Under the pieces are notes generated by a model. It had not been told where the DNA came from and did not search any database. It saw only the letters and a program-made list of their open reading frames with translations. Made by a program: the position numbers and the translations under genes. From Triatoma infestans (lineage: Eukaryota; Arthropoda; Insecta; Hemiptera; Reduviidae), in NCBI GenBank assembly GCA_011037195.1, contig JAAEAF010007909.1, positions 20,430 to 84,429 on the forward strand: a stretch of DNA of 64,000 nucleotides, in the 5' to 3' direction. Position 1 is the stretch's first letter, and every line of letters starts with the position of its first letter. Shown piece by piece: positions 59,357 to 64,000 of the stretch.

Positions 59357-62300
59357 CGCCCTACAGAGGCTGAGAGTTTTAGAACAGTTTACATCCAGTC
59401 AGCAACCTATCTACTACCTTCTCATCATTCAGCCAGTCTGTCTCTTCTATATATGTATATATTTCTCGCTACCTAACTTGTGTTATACTTGTGAAGTCCT
59501 TGCAGTTTGTGCGTTCCTTTCATTATACAGTGTTCAGCAATTATTCTAGTTTATTTCTCTAAAATCATTTTCTGTAATTCTCTCTTATATACTCATAATT
59601 TAATTAAATTTTCTTGATTCTATCCACAGGTTCAGGATATCAGGTGACCATTTTGCAAGAACCAGACAGCCCTTTAGATGACATAAAAGAACTAGTTAAA
59701 AATGAAATCAATGAATCATCTATATGTAACGAATCAAAAGATTCCATAACTTTTCAGTTTCCATTATACAGTGTCAACAAATTTCCAACATTATTTGAAC
59801 AATTAGAAATGCATAAAAATGTGAAAAGTTTTGCAGTATCCTGTACAACAATTGATGATGTCTTTCAAAAGTAAGTATTTTACTTTCTCTTACTACCGTA
59901 AATGTTCCAGTCATATTTTGTTCGAAAATGGGAAAAATTGTGTGTTGTATCATAACTTAAAAGGATTGTGTGGGGAGATGTCAAGAAACTCTATTATATC
60001 TCCTAACGGACTGCTAGGCTGCCACTCAGAGAAGATTTTAGTAGAACCTGGGTAGTTACCAGGAGAAGGAGGAGGGGATATGACCTCCCAAGAGCCCGCC
60101 CAGTATATTAGGATTTGGGGGGGGGATCTTAACCTGAATGGGGATGTTGTAGACGGTGTTCGCCCAGGACATATGATAGGATGCTGTGGGCTAGCCTAGG
60201 GTACCCAAAGTGCATAACACAAAAAGATCGTGTAGGTTGCAGTGCATTGGGTCTCACTGCCAAAAAAAAATCAGTGAAATTAGCATACCATGTTGAAAGG
60301 AAGAAAAGATCTGATGCGTGCATCAGTCCTAAGTAAAAATAAACTTCGTATACCTGGACGGTTTCATCACCGCGGGGCATTGTAGACTTAGGAGGGAGGG
60401 CACCTTGAAGAAGCTGGGCGGCCTAGAACACGATAGCATCTGCACATATTCGGTTGAGGGGGGACAGCTAAGACTTCAATACACCTCCTAACGGATTGCA
60501 ATGGTATTATCCAGAGAAGATTTGGAAAACCCTGTGTAGTTACCAGGTGTTAGAAGAAGATATATTCTCCCTAGAACTTTACCAGATCTTGAGATTCCTC
60601 AAAGATCTTAATCTGGAAGGATGAGTAGTCTCACCATTGGCACTACTGTGATGGCACAATGGTCCTCTTTTGGTCCCAAGGGCCCTCCCCCATAAATATT
60701 TCTTTAAAAGATAGTCGTGTGAGTGTTTCACATCGAATTTATTTATTACTTTTTTTTTTCTTGTTACAGAGTGAATGAGGAGGAGGGAGTTAAATTCGAT
60801 GTTGATGAAGTGGACATGCCGTTGCGTCTCAGCCAACTAAGAGCTGAACGTAAGTTTTTAAACTATAGTGAAAAGTAGAAAGCTTAAACTTGATATTCCG
60901 TTTAGATACTGCTACAGCATCAACCATGAAACTTTTGGGGCAAAACCCATCAACCGGAAGTGCGACTTTATTAAAACCCCCTTCCGAAAAACAAAAAAAA
61001 ATGTTTTTAATATTTTTTTATTCAAAACCCGACATTTGACATTTCGGCCAACATTGTGTAGCCACCTCCAGGGGCTCTCCTTAAAAAAATATGAGAAGTA
61101 TGAAAAACTTATTACAACAGTTTTGGTTGTGTCAATAATTGTGAATGCACAGGCATCATCCCCCAGCAAGGATCCTCCTTTCTCCTCTTGTCTTCGGCAT
61201 ATGATCTTTTTCTTTTTCTGCAGGAAGTTACCCCTTGAGAAGACAATTGGAAAAAGAAATTAAATTATTTTGGCAAAGATTGTTGGCGATTGCATTGAAA
61301 AAAATGATTTGGATTCATAGAAATTGGATTTTGACATTTTTATATGTAAGTTAATTAGAAATGGATCAAGACAATAAAAAAAATTATATCAGGTTTCAAA
61401 ACTTGTTAAATGAGTCAATCTTTTTTTTTTCTTTTGTTTTCCAGCTTGCATTACCTTTACTGCTAGTGATAATCGCTACATATAAAATGTCCACATCTAC
61501 ACCACTTGAAGATTTGAAACCCTTAGATATAAATTTAGATATTTATGGGCCTACAGATGTTGTATTTGCCCACAATGAGACAAATTTGGGTGAATCATTT
61601 TTGAATCAAATTCGAAATACACAATCCAGGATTATCAATGTGAAATCATCGTCTGTAGTGGATGGTAAGTACGATTTTAGGTTTATTTAAGGGTTAATTT
61701 ATTACCATCTCTTGTCCCAGACAGTTTTAATGCTTTATGTAAGCCTGGACCATAGAAGTAGCCACCCATCCACCCCAGAGCCTCTTCAGAGATACCTCCG
61801 CTTAGCTGGTCGCACGCTAAGGTCCATGCACCCGATGTCTCTTCCTCACCTGCAGTAACCTAACTCGACCCAGTAAAGTTCATATGCTCGGGCTGATGTT
61901 ACAGCCTCTAACTGGTTAACAAACCCATCAACCTTTTTTTGGGGAGCCTTCAATTTTTATTCAGAAGTCGCTATGCAGACTTCTAAGTCTAATCAAATGG
62001 AGAGGGTCCACCCCCATTGGCGCCAATGGTAAAACTACTCACCTATAGCACCCCCTTCCAGATTTATTATTATTATTATTATTAAAACAGGTGCTGCGGC
62101 CTGGGACCTAAGCCTATGTGCTTTATCCCCCCATAATAAATCTCCCCCGGTAGGTAGTCTGCCGGTTTGTCTACAGTATCCAAAAATATCTTTCAGCTCC
62201 AACTCTCTCAGGCAATCCTGCGAGAGTGATGCCCTCCCAGATACACGAAACCTGGTACCAGCAAAACGGGGACACTGACATAATTAGTGATACACGGTTT

Positions 62301-63126
62301 CCCTAAATCCATCCTCACAGTTCTGACATATGGGACTAGACGTCCTCCCTATATTATGCAAATGACTAGACACCCATGTGTGTCCAGTCACTATACCCAC
62401 TAAGGTCCTCAGTCCTATCCTATTAAGGGACAGGAGGTAGTCTGAAAGCCCTGCTTAGTCCCTTTGATAAATTTTTTAGCCTGCGGGTCCTCCCAACATT
62501 TCTCCAAAACTCTCGTCACCCAAAGTCTAATCTCACTATCACAGAACCTTTTAGTGACGGCATGGGCTGACTCGGGACCACAAAAAGTAAGGAGGATCCC
62601 TCTCTAGCCAGCTGATCCGCCCTCTTCTATTCCCGCATGTCCGGCTACCCGTAGTAGAGCTGCACTTCGCCCCTCCGAGCTAAGGTATTAAGCCTTCTCC
62701 TACATTCGCCCACCAACACAGCTACAGAGTACACCCAACACGGCTTGCTCAAAGCCCTCAGTGCGGCCTGACACCTTCCAGATTTACATCTCTGAGAAAT
62801 CTATCCAAAAATCTTCTCTGGATGATAGCATCCAGTTTTGAACTAATGACATATGTCTGACAAAATTGATCTTTTTTTTTTAATATTTTTTTTTTTTTAA
62901 AGCTTTGTTGGAATATGGGCAAAAAGATGAAGCGAAATATCGTTCATCAATGTTGGTTGCTGGCAATATGAGCGAAGATGGGCCGACAATATTGTATTCA
63001 TCAATTGGCTATCATTCAATACCAATCGCTGCAAATCTTATTTCAAATACAATTATTAACAGTAAATCGCCAAATTCACCGAAATATCGCATTGTAACCC
63101 ATAACGCTCCATATTTATTTAGCTCG
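44636..63126 (+). CDS. ABC transporter subfamily A (ABCA), first 16 exons; 3' part off window
   Basis: Full-size ABCA exporter/flippase, expected in plasma or endosomal membranes moving lipids. Exons: 44636-44936, 46028-46335, 46672-46830, 46911-47151, 48709-48876, 52631-52818, 52912-53188, 54952-55106, 55895-56050, 57175-57246, 57324-57462, 59630-59870, 60770-60849, 61224-61345, 61445-61664, 62903-63126. All are GT-AG and phases chain to 1017 residues. NBD1 has Walker [10 protein letters not shown] (533-541), Q-loop CPQDD, signature LSGGMKRK (632-635), Walker B ILILDEP (652-658) and H-loop His688. An in-frame TGA at 44624-44626 precedes the ATG. TMD2 and NBD2 must lie to the right. Resembles ABCA3-type members. 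The exact orthologue is not assigned. Confidence 0.95.
44960..45900 (-). mobile_element. LINE remnants in ABCA intron 1 (antisense)
   Basis: 45290-45560 is the inverse of the LINE C-terminal region at 19370-19535 ('cctgaggaatctcaggttct', 'ctggatgatagca'). The rest is GC-richer decayed coding sequence of the same type. Confidence 0.6.
46672..52818 (+). CDS. ABCA exons 3-6: TM2-TM6
   Basis: Hydrophobic helices appear in order: [12 protein letters not shown], then after the coupling motif [69 protein letters not shown] and [20 protein letters not shown]. It ends with the family's [12 protein letters not shown] tail before NBD1. Confidence 0.93.
47240..48600 (-). mobile_element. LINE remnant in ABCA intron 4 (antisense)
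   Basis: GC-rich block inserted between exon 4 and exon 5. Shares long strings with 56440-57120 ('ggccagttggtcggct', 'agcccctaag'-type). Frames broken. RNase H to C-terminal region by comparison. Confidence 0.6.
49020..50880. repeat. Complex repeat array with about 280-bp internal period
   Basis: Units restart near 49255 and 49540 with 'gatagaattgtgtaa', 'agcactttagag', 'aaccccac', 'aaatgtttcaaataaaag' and 'agtttaaagaaaat'. A terminal 'gtgtgaaacactcacacaac' box lies at 49062-49081. Confidence 0.65.
50880..52112 (+). mobile_element. Non-LTR retrotransposon with RT domain, 5'-truncated
   Basis: RT motifs in order: QCGF near 50925, a disrupted finger region, [39 protein letters not shown] (motif B), the catalytic box as [10 protein letters not shown] where F/YADD is expected, then [22 protein letters not shown] and a C-terminal [21 protein letters not shown]-repeat tail (52094-52111) marks the 3' end. 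The main ORF is 51058-51780, with a second frame 51839-52078. Sense to ABCA in intron 5. Confidence 0.88.
52113..52500. repeat. Complex repeat copy ending near ABCA exon 6
   Basis: Starts 'gtgtgaactacacatacaaa' and ends 'agtaagagaaagttttgtga' plus 'gtgtttcacaccagattttt'. Confidence 0.6.
52912..57462 (+). CDS. ABCA exons 7-11: nucleotide-binding domain 1
   Basis: Complete NBD1 split over five exons, with Walker A, Q-loop, signature, Walker B, D-loop (SGLDP) and H-loop ([10 protein letters not shown]) all intact. Introns inside it hold the ribozyme palindrome (53288-53564), a SINE and LINE debris, so intron growth did not damage the domain. Confidence 0.95.
53326..53366 (-). ncRNA. Hammerhead-like motif, left arm
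   Basis: Minus-strand CAUC, CUGAAGA, GGGC/GCCC and GAAA, but stem III reads ACCAUC, so the GUC triplet is lost. Probably inactive. Confidence 0.45.
53485..53526 (+). ncRNA. Hammerhead ribozyme candidate, right arm
   Basis: CAUC 53486-53489; CUGAAGA 53490-53496; U; GGGC 53498-53501 with GCCC 53506-53509; GAA 53510-53512; palindromic ACCGGU 53513-53518; cleavage C 53519; GAUG 53520-53523 closing stem I. In sense orientation to ABCA pre-mRNA. Confidence 0.58.
53585..53820. repeat. Second, diverged ribozyme foldback copy
   Basis: Left arm from 53585; right arm with CATCCCTGATGATGGGC and GAAACCTTGTCGGTGACC at 53738-53781. Core spacing is altered by insertions. Confidence 0.65.
53850..54065 (-). 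repeat. tRNA-derived SINE, family 2
   Basis: Minus-strand head with 'gactcgggttcgagtc' B box and GTTAGCGTATTAGACTCCC region, body 'ctcactgtccggtgatggac'. In ABCA intron 7. Confidence 0.75.
54220..54450 (+). mobile_element. Non-LTR RNase H fragment
   Basis: [18 protein letters not shown] matches the fragment at 6010-6060. Very short and broken. Confidence 0.6.
54468..54650. mobile_element. Possible hAT-like nonautonomous element end
   Basis: Starts CAGGGGTGTCAGCATGCGGC, like hAT termini (CAGGGGTGTC). The opposite terminus was not found, so this is tentative. Confidence 0.3.
55110..55860. repeat. Complex repeat in ABCA intron 8
   Basis: Includes AC tracts at 55257-55273 and 55475-55497 and ends 'gtaagagaaagtcgtgtgag' 35-60 bases before exon 9. 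Confidence 0.65.
56380..57120 (-). mobile_element. LINE remnant in ABCA intron 9 (antisense)
   Basis: Shares order with 47870-48440: 'ccgtttccttctcctcctga', 'ggccagttggtcggct', 'cttcagggatcc'. No open frame survives. Confidence 0.6.
57775..59280 (-). mobile_element. LINE and mariner debris in ABCA intron 11
   Basis: 57775-58255 parallels 62090-62400 (antisense LINE C-terminus). 58263-58372 is a mariner 3' end (copy F, plus orientation). 58700-59280 is another antisense RNase H fragment ('cattgccttctaaacgctc'). Confidence 0.6.
59311..59356. repeat. TC and TA microsatellites
   Basis: (TC)8-9 followed by (TA)16 or so inside ABCA intron 11. Confidence 0.95.
59630..60849 (+). CDS. ABCA exons 12-13: post-NBD1 linker
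   Basis: [11 protein letters not shown] and [15 protein letters not shown] are the standard ABCA extension after NBD1, followed by an acidic regulatory stretch ([13 protein letters not shown]). Confidence 0.9.
59980..60640 (+). mobile_element. LINE C-terminal remnant in ABCA intron 12 (sense)
   Basis: Two related pieces, 59985-60080 and 60360-60640, both carry 'cctcctaacgga', 'agaagat' and 'ctgggtagttaccagg'-type strings also seen at 19380-19520. Confidence 0.6.
61224..63126 (+). CDS. ABCA exons 14-16: TM7 and start of second extracellular domain
   Basis: [19 protein letters not shown] leads into a helix completed by exon 15 ([13 protein letters not shown]). The second loop includes [13 protein letters not shown] and ends [14 protein letters not shown] at a GTAAGT donor. 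The reading continues outside the window. Confidence 0.9.
61690..62850 (-). mobile_element. LINE remnant in ABCA intron 15 (antisense)
   Basis: Minus-strand RNase H end near 62620-62780 ('ctcaaagccctcagtgcggc' is the inverse of 25376-25400) and the C-terminal region to 62090. Same family as 22060-22860 and 25370-26070. Confidence 0.75.
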
Positions 63127-63399
63127 GTAAGTATGGCTTATTTTGGTTGATGCAGTTAGTAAAACACTGGGTAAAGGGATGATGATTAATATTCTTGTTC
63201 TCTCACCTGGGTGGATATGTAAAATACCAAAGGGTATCTTACTAATAGAACATCCATTATTATTGTGATGAAAAGAATCGTAGCATTTCTTGCCGAAAGG
63301 GGGTTACAATTGCTTGGATAAAGTACAATTTTCAGACACCGAAGGGGCAGGCAGGTACGTAGTTTTGCACAAGAATTCAAACGTTAATTCATAAATCCG

Positions 63400-64000
63400 A
63401 CCTTTCCTCTAAAGTGCTCTTTCAGTTTACTACACAATTCTGTCATCTAAATAATATTAATTGGAATTAAATATGTTTCTGAAATTCCGAATTTCAAGTA
63501 AATGAGATGACCGGACTTTTTTACTAAAAAGTATTTTCCAGTTTTCTCCTATTTTCTCTAAAACGGCTCCAAACGATTTTCTTTCATCTAAGTATGTGGA
63601 CTACACGTATACACTAAGTATGTGAGCTACAACTTTTTATTTGAAACATTTCTCTGGGTAATGTCAATTAGGGGGTTTTTGGGGGGCAAGGTGGGGTTAG
63701 TTTTCACTCTAAAGTGCTATCATAGTTGATCATACAATTCTATTATCCAAACAAAATTAATTAGGAAATAAATAGATTGACAAAATTCCCGAATTTTCAA
63801 GAAAATTAGTAAACCGGGAGTGAGTTTTTTTTTTTTACTTTCTCTTACTCTTAGTAAGAGGAAGTATTGTAGTCGTGTCAAATTTTCGATATCGAGTTTT
63901 CACCTACACCTTCCGTTTTGAGGTCCCTGAGTCCACAAAAGTGGTTTCAGCCGTAAAAAGTTGAAACTTGATATTCCCGTTTTGTATCACCATGGGATCC
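63400..64000. repeat. Complex repeat in ABCA intron 16
   Basis: Two tandem partial units ('cctctaaagtgctctttcag' near 63410 and 'actctaaagtgctatcatag' near 63705), a period of about 295 bp, running off the right edge. Confidence 0.65.

Noticed and set aside
1..64000. CRISPR arrays, rRNA genes, prokaryotic operons
   Set aside because: No regular short direct repeats with unique spacers, no rRNA core sequence and no bacterial gene organisation; the genes are intron-containing.

Overview
This is a eukaryotic, intron-rich, AT-rich window crowded with transposable elements. It is almost certainly animal and most likely an insect. The evidence is three conserved host genes with GT-AG introns, mariner, PIF/Harbinger and piggyBac-like DNA transposons, a BEL/Pao element, many 5'-truncated non-LTR retrotransposons with RNase H domains, and tRNA-derived SINEs. 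The order or species cannot be fixed from the sequence alone.

Layout. (1) 130-8761, minus: the 5' two thirds of USP14, a proteasome-associated deubiquitinase. Six exons join in a continuous frame (278 codons); the His-box end lies off the left edge. (2) 11485-19822, plus: a complete three-exon CKS gene of 81 residues (Cdk regulatory subunit), divergent from USP14. Its first intron holds a decayed BEL/Pao retrotransposon in sense orientation, and a 3'UTR intron is likely, ending near a poly(A) signal at 23205. (3) 29092-29756, minus: a short, unrecognised two-exon candidate gene. (4) 29.8-44.6 kb: repeat-dominated intergenic DNA with mariner copies, a piggyBac-like MITE with TTAA duplications, a PIF/Harbinger deletion derivative with TAA duplications, a Tc1-like remnant and LINE debris. 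(5) 44636 to the right edge, plus: the first 16 exons (1017 codons in frame) of an ABCA full transporter. These cover TM1, the first extracellular domain, TM2-6, all of NBD1, the linker, TM7 and part of the second extracellular domain.

The host genes act in unrelated processes (ubiquitin recycling, cell cycle, lipid transport), so the window is an ordinary gene neighbourhood expanded by repeats.

The most interesting signal is a set of dispersed repeats carrying what reads as a type I hammerhead ribozyme core: CUGANGA, stem II, GAA, a short palindromic stem III ACCGGU, the cleavage triplet GUC, and a stem I that pairs CAUC with GAUG. The copies at 53485-53526 and 30391-30438 keep every core element, and the latter has a closed stem III hairpin. 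In at least two places these repeats are foldback palindromes with a motif in each arm. A second class (ACGU stem III) appears in the 3' region of a non-LTR retrotransposon family. A separate complex repeat ends just upstream of four ABCA 3' splice sites.
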